A DNA stretch of 64,000 nt from Pyronema omphalodes (taxonomy: Eukaryota > Ascomycota > Pezizomycetes > Pezizales > Pyronemataceae): assembly GCA_024516155.1 (NCBI GenBank), contig JAJJXM010000009.1, positions 868,001-932,000 on the forward strand, in the 5' to 3' direction. Below, piece after piece: positions 40,245-51,823 of this stretch (position 1 is the stretch's first letter; each line of letters begins with the position of its first letter). The notes under the pieces are model-generated. The model was not told where the DNA came from, ran no database searches, and saw only the letters and a program-made list of their open reading frames with translations. The translations under genes and the position numbers were made by a program.

Positions 40245-43116
40245 CTAAGCAAAGCCAAAAGACTCCTTCACGTTTCTAACTCTCTCCTTAACATTCATCG
40301 AACTATCATGTTCCATAACCTTCAATCTATCAACCCACCCATATTTCTTCAGCAACTCAATCCTTCTCAAACGCGCGGAATCATCATACGCATCGACATC
40401 GGGGCTCGTAAGGTTAATAAGGACATAAACACAAGCGGCCCTAACATCACCATCGGTATGTTGACTCAACCTAACCAGAGCATTCATGATTTCTCCCTGG
40501 TCGGCAAGAAGATCCTGATGTCTAGACCAACCCGCAGCGATATGAACAAGATTATAAAGCACCGCTTTAATAACCTGCGGAGGGGTGTTATAGGAACTTA
40601 GGACCCTGATGTAGAGACCGAAAAGTCGGTCTCGGCCAAAGGCTTCGAATACGCATTCGACGTTCTCACCGATGGGTGAGCCGATTAGGATGTTTCGCAT
40701 CGTTTCTAGAAGTTGCTCTTGGAGCGCGATGGATTCTTCGTGGAGTGCTACTTCGGCTTCGTATTTTTCGGCTTTGTGAAGGGCGCGCATGGCATCCCAT
40801 AAGGCGGTGGGGAGACGGGTGACGCAGTCCGGGTCTTGGTCGGGCTGCTCGGATTGGTCAAGCATCATGGTATCTTCCTCTGTTGCTGGAGGCTCCGGGT
40901 TCTCGGCAAGGTTCCAGAGGTTACCCAGGTTAACGACTATCTTCTTGTTGGCAAGAGGAGAGAGGAGCATGAGATGCTTCAAAGCCCAGACAGCCTCAAA
41001 GCGCAGTTGGCGGGATGAATGTTGGGTCAATTGGCAGAGAATATCAAAGATACCGGCTTCCTCGAGCTGTTGGCGCATAGGACTGAATTCTAAGACCAGG
41101 TTACAGATACATGAGCAGGAGGCGGCTTTGACAGAGTCGTTGGGGTGTTTGATAAGCTCGAAGACTGGAAGGCAGATTTTGGAATCATTGATGTCGGTGC
41201 GAAGGTTAGCGACGCTGCGAGCAATGCTTCTAGCGAGAGCGCAGGCGGAAATAAGGACTGGGACGGTGTTACCGTCTGTGGGTGAGGATTGAGGGGTGAG
41301 GCAGTGAGCGACGATGGTTGGGAGGACGCCCATCTCTACTAGTTCCTTTCGGCGGTCTTCGCTGTCATAGACCAGGTGGGCGAGGGCTTGAAGAATTCCT
41401 TCCATTCTGACCTGGCGGTGGTAATATTCAGCGAGAGACGGGGTCTGAGAGTAGGTATTGGCATTCGGGGGCGGCTTGACGACGCGCTCAAGCTGACGAC
41501 TGAAGATTGCCAGACCTTTTGCATCATAGGCAGAAGTTTTAAAATCGGTTCGGTCCATGATAAGACGGACAAGAATGAACGGTGCACGCTCTTCGATTTG
41601 CCATTGGTTCCATGTCAAGGCCGGGACACCTCCAATTGTCATACCACCAAAGGCCGAAACGTTCTTTGGAGGATTGTCAATGAGCTTGATGAGAACGGGA
41701 ATGATGAGAAGAGGGATATAGGAAATTAAACGCTTTGCGACGAGGCCAACCCGGAACAGATTGGTTAGAAGCTCGGCAGCGGATAACCTGATCAAGGGAT
41801 CTCCGTCTGCTTCTCGGACAAGCCCAATAATCCAGTTGATTAGACCAGACTCTGCAATCTCAATAGCATGTTCAGAAGCTTCAGTCTTGTCTTCCATGTG
41901 CTTATCGTCTCCCTCGGTGGCGAGCCAGGACTGACGACGGGTATTTGATGGATGCTGGTGATGGTGCGAATGTGCGGCGTACAAGTCAAACGACGGGAAG
42001 AACGCCGAAGGATGAGATGGACTGAGAGGAGGGAAATCTTCATTGAGAGTCGATGCCGGTCTAGAATCAAACGAAGATAACGGTGGGAAAGCTTTGGGCG
42101 TAATAATTGGCCTATTGGCTTCTGATCTTGTCTGCGGAAGATGTAGGGCCATTCCCTGATGGATATTCACATGGTCGTCCGAGATAACATATGGAAAAAT
42201 AGATGCCAAAGCCGGAGAAAACATAAACATTAAAGAACGAAGCTTCGAATTTCGGATGATTTCAGAAATGGCGTCAAGTAATGGGGAAAGTCGGGCATTT
42301 GGTAGCAGTTTCCCAGCCCGGCTGTTGTTCCTCTTGACGTATTGCTCCGGTGCAAATAGTCCTAATCTAGCTGCAAGTGCATCCAGAACTCCTGCTGCTA
42401 CTAGTCGCTTCTGATATGCTCCACGTTGTGTCACATCCTCCTCCTTTCCATAGATCTTTGTAGCTCTCCCCAAGGACTTGGCAATAAGCGCAGCTGCAAG
42501 CGACACCTGATCATGCACCAATCGATCCATAGATTCTTGTGACAAAATCTTGCATAAATTCTGGAGGTAATCTCCATTCTCATTATACAGTTCCTCCGCG
42601 ATAATAGCGACACAGGGCACCGATGATGCATGTGGTGTATTCGGAGGAGGAGGAGTGTCGGGGATATAAGTATCGAGCATGGTGTTAAGAGTCTTAAGCG
42701 ACGACACAATAAGCTTGGGCGGCGTTGTTTCTGGGTTTAAATTCGAAAGTAATGGTGCGAGTATGCCCGACTGTAGTAGGTTGCGGATATAGTATTCACC
42801 GCCTGTAACGAATGAGCACCAGCTCTATGTAACATGAGACAAACGTACCGTATGCCAAACTTCCTACAACCATGCTTGCTTCTAACCTGATAGCTTGTCG
42901 CTGTTCGTCTGTGCACAAACCAGACTCATTCACACTAAGGATATTGACAAGAGCGATAGAGATGCCCTGCTGCATAAGGGATTCTTTCGTTTCGTCATGG
43001 CCAATTAGTGCATGCTTGAGAGTGGTCAGCGCAGCGAGGATTGTAGCCGGCTGCTCTTTGAGATTTAGCTGCGAAAGTAGTATGGAGGCCGTCGTCTCTT
43101 CTTCCGTACGCGTCAT
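40245..43116 (-). CDS. VID28: ARMC8/Vid28-like GID ubiquitin-ligase subunit
   Basis: Two exons (43116-42849 and 42802-40245; 46-bp intron GTACGT...TTACAG) encode 941 aa. Vid28/Gid5 (ARMC8 in animals) is the armadillo scaffold of the GID/CTLH E3 ligase, which in yeast degrades gluconeogenic enzymes and recruits the degron receptor Gid4. Visible features are an N-terminal ARM unit (ALTTLKHALIGHDETKESLMQQG), many helical repeats such as RLSAAELLTNLFRVG, SVKAASCSCICNLVLEFSPM and LRFEAVWALKHLMLLS, and a C-terminal DVRAACVYVLINLTSPDV block. A low-complexity loop with SHHHQHPS lies in the middle. The start is the first Met in the open N-terminal frame. The frame stays open about 30 codons upstream without another Met, so a further 5' exon is possible. 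Confidence 0.88.
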
Positions 43117-43563
43117 TGCAGCGGTATCACGTTCTATGTTGAGTACTGTTAATGTAGGTAGTGGAAGTGTCTTAAGTTGTCGCAGTGCCGGAGGATGGAA
43201 AATGAGCTGTCTTTGAGTGTGAATGACAGCAGTTAAAATGCGGCAAAAGATAAAGTATCAAGATCGTATATTCCTATACGTATCAAGACGAATCGAGCGA
43301 TGAAGGGTGTTGTCGGGAGTGTGTTGTGATCGTAGTGTTCGTTGATTTGTTCGCACGGTGGAAGTAGTAGTGGCGGGATGCTGGTGCTCTCCCGGTTGAG
43401 GTGTTCTGGCAACTGGCACTTACTATGTATCTATCTCCACCAGCCGCGCTAAACGCTACTTAGAGTGACACTCTTGGCAAGGATTCTCGCGTGTGTAACG
43501 CCGTTAAGCCGCAATAAAAAAGCTTCCTGTAGTTCAACACCCTCCGAACCACCAGCCGACAAA
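43117..43563. promoter_or_regulatory. divergent promoter Vid28 / mL53
   Basis: A 447-bp intergenic region between divergent start codons must carry both promoters. I see no unambiguous consensus element. An open frame continues from mL53 upstream to 43465, but its first 33 codons do not match the ribosomal protein family. Confidence 0.5.
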
Positions 43564-43986
43564 ATGATCACCCGTCACTTGACCAACTGCGCGATCAGCT
43601 TTAATCCTTTCACCAAGGCTGGAAAGACTGCGAGAATCTTCGCGTCTCTCCTCCCTCCCGATGCGCGTATGAACGGAATGAAGATTACCACCACCGTGCT
43701 TCCCCGCGAGTCTAAGGTCGGCGGACTTGTCGATGTTACCTTCAGTACGTGAACTACTCCGGAGCTGAATAGGGGAATTTGGGAGTTTATAGGAGAGAGG
43801 AGCTACACAATAGACAGGCTCTAGTTTTGGAGAAAGTGGAAGAAGTGCGACAGAAGCTAACTCGGGTGCATAGAGGACGGACACAACATCAAGCTCGACA
43901 CCAGCAAGATGAGCGTCAACGACTTGGTAGAGGAGATGGACAGACATTCCCGTGGTCTCGAGCGCAAGGACAATCTTTCCGGTTAA
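43564..43986 (+). CDS. MRPL44: mitochondrial large-subunit ribosomal protein mL53
   Basis: Exons 43564-43744 and 43874-43986 (129-bp intron, GTACGT...GCATAG) encode 97 aa, the normal length for fungal mL53 (yeast Mrpl44), a protein of the mitochondrial 54S subunit. The N-terminus MITRHLTNCAISFNPFTKAG, the ARIFASLLPPDAR block, the MKITTTVLPR strand and the C-terminus LVEEMDRHSRGLERKDNL match the family. The ATG at 43564 was chosen over the in-frame ATG at 43465 because the family begins exactly here. The gene is divergent from the Vid28 gene and convergent with the Sly41 gene, whose stop lies 135 bp away. Confidence 0.92.
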
Positions 43987-44120
43987 ATAACATTAGTTAT
44001 TGGAGGGATTCCAAATAAAAAATTCATTGTACATTATCAACTAAACACGACGATACCAAGACGCACACCCAAAACGATTATCTATCCAAACTCCGTTCTA
44101 AATAAGCCAATTCAATCCAA

Positions 44121-45812
44121 TCAATGAACCTTTTCCTCGCCGAATCTATATGCGTTTCCGTTTCCGTTCATTTCCGACATTGCATCAAGCTTGAGATCCG
44201 ACATAGCTTGTCCGTTGCTGGTTGGTAACAAAGGCTCTACATCCTTGATTTGCTGGTTCCGAAGGGCCTTATCCTTCTTGTTCGCATCACTTGCCTTGTC
44301 ATAAAGATAGAGTCCCAAGAAACTACACCGTTAGCCAGGTCCAGCTCAAATTCCGAAGGAAACCTACGTTAAAAAGATACCTGCGCCCTGTAGCGGGGTA
44401 GTCGAGTTCCCAAACCATGCAATAGCCATGAGAATAACAAAAATACGTTTGATCAAACTAGCAACGGAGTAGGTAACCGGCGAAATCATGCTAAGCAAAA
44501 CAAAAGCAATAATATTCTGGCCGAAATGCACAGTTCCGTTAAATATGAACTCCAGAGCCAGCTCGAATCCTGTCAATGGCGGTGCTCCGTGCTTTCCCTT
44601 GGTAGACAAAGCAATTCCTCCGGTTGTGTGGTACTCGCGGAGCAAAGCGGTACCCTCGTAGTAAAGCCAAATCGGGAGAGTCAACAAAAATGCCTGACCA
44701 CTAGAGTAACACAATAGGTTGAGTTTGTCAAGCTTGCGCCGATGGGCGGGAATGCTCGGATCCGCAGCAACAGCCGATTCGTTGAATAGCTTCTTCGAGA
44801 AAATATTCTGGCTGACAAAGATAATGGCGCCCACGAAAGCCATAATAACACCAAAGAGGTTACCGCGGAATTCAACCGAACAAGCGAGCATGACTCCGAA
44901 AGTCAACGGAACGAGTGAGAGGTACGTGGCGGTGTTGTAGTGGACATTGAAAAGAAATCGGTAGGCAAGCACAGTAAACAACGGCGACATTCCCTTTTTC
45001 CGTCAGCTTTCCCGGCCGAGATGTGGTACAGCATGATAGGTACCTTAATCGTGTGAACGAGTGAAACAGCAATTTTGTTTGTAGCCATTGACGATGCAAT
45101 GTGACCTCCGACCTGGAAAAAAGCGAGCGGTGCGGTTGTGTAGATAACCTGGCGACTGGGCGCGCGTAGACCACCCTGAAGACCTGGAATAGCTTGACCT
45201 ACGGCCGGCACGTATCGAGCTATTATTGAGAGGAGAATGCACCATCCCGAGACAAACCCGAACTGTACTATAGTTAAGGTGACGGGTTGCGGTAAAGCAT
45301 TGAGAATCGTCTTTGCTGAGGTATTCGATAACGCTGAAGATAGGTACCTTCGAGCGAGGACACAAATCAGCTCAAAAGGATAGATGGTAAGTTCGTAAGG
45401 GATGAGTAGTACCAAATGATACACAAAACCTATTCGCACCCGTCAGTCGGCATTTCCCTCGTTCCTCGTCCACAGGAAAACTCACAATGAGCTTGTAACT
45501 AATTGGTGCCTTGAGCTTCTCTACTACTTCGCCAGCAGTAACACTCTGTGCACGCTTCCGGCTGGTCCTGATAACCTCGCTGATACTGCGCGTTCGTGCG
45601 TGGTTGCCTCCATTCGCAACCATATTTCTCGGTTTCCAATCTGAGGTGGGGGGAGGTGCGTATCCGTATCCGTTATGGGCTGGCGAGGCTCGACGCGAAG
45701 TGTATGATGAGGTAGTCAGTGTGTTTCCGTCGGCACGGAGCTGTTGCTTGCCCTGGTATGGCGATGAAGAGGAGAGCGACGTCGACGCGAAGGTGGAGGT
45801 GCGTACCGACAT
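44121..45812 (-). CDS. SLY41: Sly41-like triose-phosphate-type transporter
   Basis: Five exons (45812-45486, 45429-45413, 45347-45044, 44993-44368, 44322-44121) encode 491 aa. Sly41 is an ER multispanning protein of the drug/metabolite TPT superfamily, found in yeast as a suppressor of Ypt1 loss. The N-terminal about 100 residues are Ser/Arg-rich and cytosolic. Membrane segments follow, including LPQPVTLTIVQFGFVSGWCI, AVSLVHTIKGMSPLFTVLAY, YLSLVPLTFGVMLACS, AFVGAIIFVSQNIFSKK and VASLIKRIFVILMAIAWFGN, ending GIFLTFLGLYLYDKA and a soluble tail. Introns are 56, 65, 50 and 45 bp. Exon 2 is only 17 bp. It is required to rebuild the family motif LCIIWYLSSALSNTSAKTIL from two otherwise wrong frames. 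The reading agrees in phase throughout. Confidence 0.88.
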
Positions 45813-47458
45813 TGCTGTGTTTGAGCTGCGGTATGTATGCTGCTGGGCGCCGAGCGTAATCTAGAGTAACAACACTTTACTCCACCAGGAATTCGCGTGG
45901 TAAGGGGGGGCCACGCCCTAGATTGATATCCGATATCGTTAGTGTTTAGAAATAGTCGCTTAATTGCAACAATCAACGCATCGTATAGCCAGGCAAGGGC
46001 TTTGATAAGAACTTAGAAGAGGAAGGAAATAAGACTTTGAGGTCTTAGAGGCTGCTTGTAGTATGTTGGTTGGTGATAAATCAAGGGTCTCCTTCAGGGT
46101 CTGATTCTTGCCAAGATGCGTGGAAATCTATTACAAGACAGGTGTCCTGTGGTTGCTAACAACTGCCTAGCATTACACTTTGTCATCTGCAATCTTGGTA
46201 TGTACTTTAAAAGTGTCAAAAGGTTTCATATATATTTGGCAACACAAAAGTTGCACAGTCTTCCTCAAAACATTTCAACGTCGTCCCAAGGAATCCATCC
46301 TTGTCACGGAACGCAGCGGAAGCTACGGGCATTAGAAACATCATTCTATATATACCACTGCAGGTAAAAGTTAGAATAGCCGCATCTTATGACGTCCAAA
46401 GAGGGGGAATACATAAGGGCTAAGCCCTGAAAATTCAAAGTGTCTTCTGGAGAACCGCAGCACGTTGATCTATCTCGCTTCTTGGTTTGTGGCAAGTGTT
46501 TGCCGTTATTCCGAAAACTTTGGTTGATAAATCAACTTCGATGTGGAGAGATAGTACGCGTACTACGGGGAAGCCGTTACAGCTCCCCGGGTAATTGCCG
46601 AGTTCTTGATTCCTACGTACACTGTGGGGGCACCCTCTGAATTTATTCTTTCCACCAGTTTGACACAGTTAAAAAAAAAAAAAAGGCTATTCTAGTTGGT
46701 TTAATCGACTGAAGCTTCGCAGTTGTTGACATGATTTCACTGGTAACATTTACGCCACAAACCACGCCATTTGTAACAGCTCATACATAGCTTACGAGGG
46801 CCAAAGGTATGCAAATTCGAATGACTCGACAGCTTGATAGCTAACAGCTCATTGTCTTCAGGAATCTCATGATCCCACTGAAAATATGCCCGCTAGCGAC
46901 CATCGCAGTCATTCAGCCCAGCTACATAAATACACGTGGATAAATGTCCCCACCAATCGGCCCGAACCTGACATGTCGGACTTCTCTCCGGTATTCAAAC
47001 ATGGCGAACGGTCCGAGTTGTTAGAGCCCACAGGGTCCCCGATAAGGTCCAAGGATTATTTGATAACACTTAAACAACGTCGAGTTTATCCTCATGATCT
47101 GAGCATAACAACCTCAGACGGTAATTACAATCACCCAACAAATATTTTATCTTTAATGGTAAGCTCCCTTGTCGATGGAATTGATAAATCTTATTTCACC
47201 GCAATGCGATGTAAACGCCTCCTTTCTGGTTGTAACCATACAGAAAGCTTCTAGAAGCCACAACCCATGGCGATGTCATCGACAGGCATCTCTCGGACCA
47301 CTCTACTGCGTGCCTTAGCGCTCCAAGACTTCCTAAAAAGGAGACACAAATACGCCAGTGCATTAGCTCCCGCCCCGTAAGGACACTTTTAAAGAACCAA
47401 GGTCCAGCTTTCTTTCCTCAAGCTTCCCGCAACTCTCCCCCGCAATACCACCGCAGCC
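45813..47458. other. intergenic region Sly41 / HAD gene
   Basis: A 1.6-kb region between divergent genes. No supported gene. A 123-codon plus frame at 46886-47254 begins with a plausible ATG but resembles no family. A poly-A run lies at 46671-46684. The last 100 bp (C-rich, CTTCCCGCAACTCTCCC) probably contains the HAD gene leader. Confidence 0.5.
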
Positions 47459-48415
47459 ATGACGATCTCAACGACCCCCCGTGCGTTCCCTACGCCAATG
47501 GATATCAAAATGATCGTATCTGACGTCGATGGCACTCTACTCGACTCCCACCACCTCCTCCCTACCACCAACCCCACCCACAAGGTTATTCGGAAAATCC
47601 GTGAGGTCTACCCTGACCTTCCCATCATTATCTCCACCGGAAAGCAGCACCGTTCGACCGCCGAGCTTCGTGAGCAGCTTGACCTCCACAAATTCCCCTG
47701 CTGCCACCTCAACGGCAATGTTATTTATAACTCCAAGGGAGAGGTTGTCTCCGAGTCTGGTCTCGATAAGAGCATTGTTCGTCGCGTTTATGATGAGATG
47801 AAGGCTATTGGGACCTCTGTTTTTGTGTATGACTACACCACCGTGTACCAGCTCTACCACGGAGAGGGAGATAGTGGACAGTGGGCGCAGATTTTGAGAG
47901 GTTACGGAGAGTTGGTTATTGAGGGAGCAGAGGGAATCATGGAGAAGATTGAGGCGGGAGAGTTGAACCCTATCAAGATGGCAATCTGTCAGGATGCTGT
48001 AACCATTGCTTGTATGTCTGAGTTGACGCCGCTGTGCCTGGATGTGACGGCTAACGTAGTTATAGCACCTAAGACAATTCTTGAGACTAAATTCGCCAAG
48101 CAGGACTTTGCTCTCACCCAGGCTCTTCCTTTCTGTGTTGAGCTTATTCCATCAGCACACAACAAGGGAACTGCTTTGATCAGGTTACTCAAGTACTGGA
48201 ACGAGACCGCCGCCGAGCCCATCAGCCCCGAGAACGTGATCACTTTTGGAGACGGAGAGAACGACGTCAGCATGTTCCGTGTTTCGGGAATGTCAGTAGC
48301 AATGGGTAACGCAATGGAGACAGCGCGGTCGGAGGCAATATTTTCCACTGATAGCAACGACGAAGGAGGAGTTGGAACATTTTTGGAGAAGGTTTTCTGG
48401 CCAACGATGAACTAG
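47459..48415 (+). CDS. HAD-superfamily Cof-type hydrolase
   Basis: A single-exon gene of 318 aa, HAD-like phosphatase of the Cof/IIB type (cap type C2B), probably acting on small phosphorylated metabolites; the substrate is unknown. Motif I is SDVDGTLLD with nucleophile Asp22 and acid/base Asp24. Motif II is IISTGKQ around Thr60. The motif-III lysine is in AHNKGTALIRLLK. Motif IV is GDGENDVSM (264-272), with the two metal-binding acidic residues. All catalytic motifs are intact and the length is normal for the family. An internal Met14 just before the core is an alternative start, but Met1 has good context (GCAGCCATGAC). It is followed by deoxyhypusine synthase in the same direction, 337 bp downstream. 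Confidence 0.9.
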   Translation: MTISTTPRAFPTPMDIKMIVSDVDGTLLDSHHLLPTTNPTHKVIRKIREVYPDLPIIISTGKQHRSTAELREQLDLHKFPCCHLNGNVIYNSKGEVVSESGLDKSIVRRVYDEMKAIGTSVFVYDYTTVYQLYHGEGDSGQWAQILRGYGELVIEGAEGIMEKIEAGELNPIKMAICQDAVTIACMSELTPLCLDVTANVVIAPKTILETKFAKQDFALTQALPFCVELIPSAHNKGTALIRLLKYWNETAAEPISPENVITFGDGENDVSMFRVSGMSVAMGNAMETARSEAIFSTDSNDEGGVGTFLEKVFWPTMN

Positions 48416-48752
48416 TTGGGTTGGATTTAGAGTTTTTTTTGTGACATTTTTTTGGGATTATTTATGATAGATACCGGAAATAAGGCGCAGGCGTATTAGA
48501 AGTATAATGCGAAATAAAGTTTTTGGGATCACAGATGGGATAGCATGCCTGGGAATGGAATATGATACCATGATTAATTTACGCCTAACTGGCGCGTATG
48601 TACTCGTATGCCCGGAACGCGCCGAGTCCACGAGGTACTGAAAACACGCTAAATGCGGGGGCGGGGCGCTACTTTTTCGCAGTCATCTCAAGCTCTTAAA
48701 GTTCCTGCATCGCGTTTAGAAAACGAAGTGCACAACCGCAACCACCGCAAAA
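48416..48752. other. intergenic region HAD / DYS1
   Basis: 337 bp between two co-directional genes, containing the HAD 3' region (T-rich, then AATAAA-like GAAATAAAG near 48511) and the DYS1 promoter. No gene seen. Confidence 0.6.
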
Positions 48753-49895
48753 ATGTCCCTCACAACCGACCCAAGTGAGCTCACCGCCTTTCCCTCGCTG
48801 TCACCCACCTTAACACCCCCTATCGAAACCCCCGAGCCTGCGGTCGATAGCCGACCCAGCGTCTCCACCGAAGCGGTCCTCAAGCCTTCCGACCCCGTTC
48901 CTTCCGATTGGGAAGAAGTTTCCGGCCCTGAATTCAACACCTCGATCGGCCGCGATGTCACCGTCCCTGAGCTCCTCGCCTCCATGGAACGTATCGGATT
49001 CCAAGGCTCCAACCTCTCCAAGGCTGTCAACGTCGTGAACTCCATGCGCACCTGGCGCTCTCCCGAGGGCGAAAAAGCTACCATCTTCCTTGGCTACACC
49101 TCCAACCTAATCTCCTCTGGTCTCCGCGAGACCTTACGATTCCTTGTCGAGCACCAACACGTCTCCGCTATCGTTACCACCGCCGGTGGTGTCGAAGAAG
49201 ATTTCATCAAATGTCTTGCACCGACGTACTTGGGCGCCTTCCATCTCGACGGAGCCGAGCTTCGTAAGAAGGGGCTAAACCGTATTGGAAACCTTTTAGT
49301 CCCGAACAGCAACTACTGTGCCTTCGAAGATTGGATTATTCCGATTTTCGACCAGATGTTGAAAGAGCAAGAAGAAGACGGAGTTTCCTGGACTCCTAGC
49401 ACCATGATCCATCGCCTTGGTAAAGAAATCAACGACCCTCGCTCAGTTTATTACTGGGCCTATAAACACAACATCCCCGTTTTCTGTCCAGCTTTGACGG
49501 ATGGATCCATTGGTGACATGTTATATTTCCACACCTACAAATCCTCACCTGCTCAATTAAAACTTGATATCGTAGCAGATATCAGGAAAATCAACTCAAT
49601 GGCGGTTCATGCCAAAGCATCGGGAGCTGTTATTCTTGGAGGTGGTATTGTTAAGCATCATATCGCCAACGCGAACTTGATGAGGAATGGAGCGGAGTGG
49701 GCGGTGTTTATTAATACGGCTTCGGAGTTTGATGGATCGGATGCAGGTGCTAGACCGGATGAGGCGGTGTCGTGGGGAAAGATTAAGGCGGATGCGAAGT
49801 CGGTTAAGGTTACCGCGGAGGCGACTATTGCATTCCCTATGATTGTTGCGGCGACGTGGGGAAGTGCCGGGGGTACTAAGGGGAAGGAGGATTAA
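48753..49895 (+). CDS. DYS1: deoxyhypusine synthase
   Basis: An intronless gene of 380 aa. The enzyme transfers the aminobutyl group of spermidine, with NAD, to one lysine of eIF5A, the first step of hypusine formation in the cytosol. The protein shows the family landmarks in order: [16 protein letters not shown], the NAD-binding [52 protein letters not shown], the active-site segment [18 protein letters not shown], and [20 protein letters not shown] with the predicted catalytic lysine at residue 301. It ends in [15 protein letters not shown] plus a short Gly/Lys tail. The first about 50 residues are Pro/Ser/Thr-rich and not conserved. The start context AAAAATGTCC is good. Confidence 0.97.
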   Translation: MSLTTDPSELTAFPSLSPTLTPPIETPEPAVDSRPSVSTEAVLKPSDPVPSDWEEVSGPEFNTSIGRDVTVPELLASMERIGFQGSNLSKAVNVVNSMRTWRSPEGEKATIFLGYTSNLISSGLRETLRFLVEHQHVSAIVTTAGGVEEDFIKCLAPTYLGAFHLDGAELRKKGLNRIGNLLVPNSNYCAFEDWIIPIFDQMLKEQEEDGVSWTPSTMIHRLGKEINDPRSVYYWAYKHNIPVFCPALTDGSIGDMLYFHTYKSSPAQLKLDIVADIRKINSMAVHAKASGAVILGGGIVKHHIANANLMRNGAEWAVFINTASEFDGSDAGARPDEAVSWGKIKADAKSVKVTAEATIAFPMIVAATWGSAGGTKGKED

Positions 49896-50357
49896 GTACA
49901 AGTACAGAAGAAAGGTTTTTTGGGTGATAGGGGCGCACGCCGGGGGGTGGAGGGAGAGGGAGAGGGAGGGGGGAAGGGTTCAGTACACAGTATACCTTCT
50001 CATCCTCCGAAGGTATGTGAAAGATACAAAAAGGCTTCTGGGAAGATTTCGAGAATTTATGGCGTTATGGGTTTAGATTTTGAATACAAAATAAGCACTG
50101 GTTACATTGATTTCTTGATATCCTCCGAAATTTTTGGCATTTAGTGCAGTATTATTGGCAGAAGGAGTTGTATGAGTGTGCGCTATGGTTCAATATAGTC
50201 TAGAATGTCTAAAGGACTATGTATTGGAAGCTCTGATGGCGATATCGTTATTAGATGACCCGCCGCAGTCGAAGAAAACCACAGTAAGACACAGACAGAG
50301 CTTGACCCAAAAAGAAACCAACGCATGACTGCAGCAAAAGAGCACTCTTACGAAAAA
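49896..50357. other. DYS1 3' region
   Basis: No gene seen. A GGGAGAGGGAGAGGG purine run lies at 49950-49975. The rest separates DYS1 from the 5S copy and probably includes the DYS1 3' untranslated region. Confidence 0.6.
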
Positions 50358-50474
50358 ACTACAGTATCCGGGATTCCCGTCTGGTCACCCACGACAGTAC
50401 TAGCCGGACGATATCATGCTTAAATAGCGCAGAGCGGACGGGATGCGTTGTATTCATGATTCTATGACCGTAGC
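50358..50474 (-). rRNA. 5S ribosomal RNA, copy 2
   Basis: A second dispersed 5S gene, on the minus strand. Compared with the copy at 1145-1261 I find one difference, C for T in the GAATCATGAATAC segment. The same helix-I pairing and internal blocks are present, and a run of six T (A at 50353-50358 on the plus strand) ends it. A TATA-like TATTTATAAATA lies 14-25 bp upstream (50487-50498), a spacing similar to copy 1. The 5' end is uncertain by a few bases. Confidence 0.9.
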
Positions 50475-51823
50475 TGTTTGAGCCGTTATTTATAAATACA
50501 TATAGATATTACAGCATAGCTGTCCACGTAGTTCCGGTTTTGTGTCGGATTTTATTCTGAATTAATGTTCAATCCGCGACTTGTCACTCGTCCTCAGATC
50601 AGTAACCGTCATATAGGTTTCTTTACGGCAATGCTCTTTTTTTCACGTACATCAGCAATATACCTAAGTGATCCAAGGAAAATATAGCCGTCTGGTAAGA
50701 TGTAGTTCCATTGCATTGACCATCATTTCTATCCGTAATCATGATGTGTCACTCGAATTTCAAGCGGGTACTGGATCTGATGCACCGAAATGGTATTCTA
50801 CTGGTATCAATTGACTATTTCTGTTTGTTGCAAGAATCTAAAAATATTTTTCGTCAACTCCTGGTCCTAAAATAGGAAAACTATACCCGGACTTGCGCCT
50901 CGTCCCCTATGTTTCTCCTTGAGGCGTTTGGCCTTTTTCTTCATGACTGATAGATCTCATCTTCAAGCCATACATTACCCAAACAGATACCCATGGATTA
51001 GTCTTTTTCATGAGTTACGCCACCATCAGTTGTCAGGCGGCTTCTTCTTGATCCGTTTGATATGAGTCTCCATGTCCAGATACCACCTGGTGGAAAACCG
51101 CCGCTTTACTCCTCGGGGCTTTCTGAAGTAATTTTCGCATGTTTTACTTACTCTTGGGGCTGTTAGATACTTTTATCTGGATTTAGTCTTGTAGGATTCG
51201 GGACCAGGTGTCAATGGCAAGGGGGTTGTTATGGGCCAAATTTACCAGTTGTTGCCCAAATTTCTGTGTGTTTCTGAAGATCTGATGTTGTATGGCAGAA
51301 AACTTTGATAAGCCGATAACGCACCAAGATGATGTGCTTCTGATGCTGAACAGGTAGGCTGTGTGTATCTATATGCGTTGTTTGGGATGCCGTTGTCGCT
51401 TTTCATAGATCTCAGGTTTAGCACGGCTGTTTAGGTTTGCTTGTGTGTGGAGGAACTAAACCATGCGGTAAAAATGTTTTACAGAGGAAATTACACGAAC
51501 AGCCTCATATAACCAAATGTCAGTTTGTGTGTAAACACAATCGTCGTAACGATTAAGGCAGCAAATTTAATTGGTTGACTCAAACTTGGCACACGGACTA
51601 GGCATTACAGTAGAGAATGTGTGCAGTGATAGCAAATAATATTCTTTTCTTATGTGCAATATTTTAGGCCTTATGTAGCCATTGGTATAAACAAATTAGC
51701 CCGCCGTGAAACCTCGCCGTAATTCTTTGTCAGTTACGCCTGAGGGACATTTTCATTTGCCAACTCTCTTCATTCCCATCACTGGTTCTTGGTCAAAAAA
51801 CTGGCATAGCCTTAGAGTTCCAA
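50475..51823. other. intergenic region 5S / fructosamine-kinase-like gene
   Basis: About 1.35 kb of AT-leaning sequence without a supported gene. Only short frames occur (for example 51242-51424, minus). Confidence 0.6.

Noticed and set aside
46886..47254. 122-codon plus frame
   Set aside because: No conserved motif and no supporting upstream or downstream exon.
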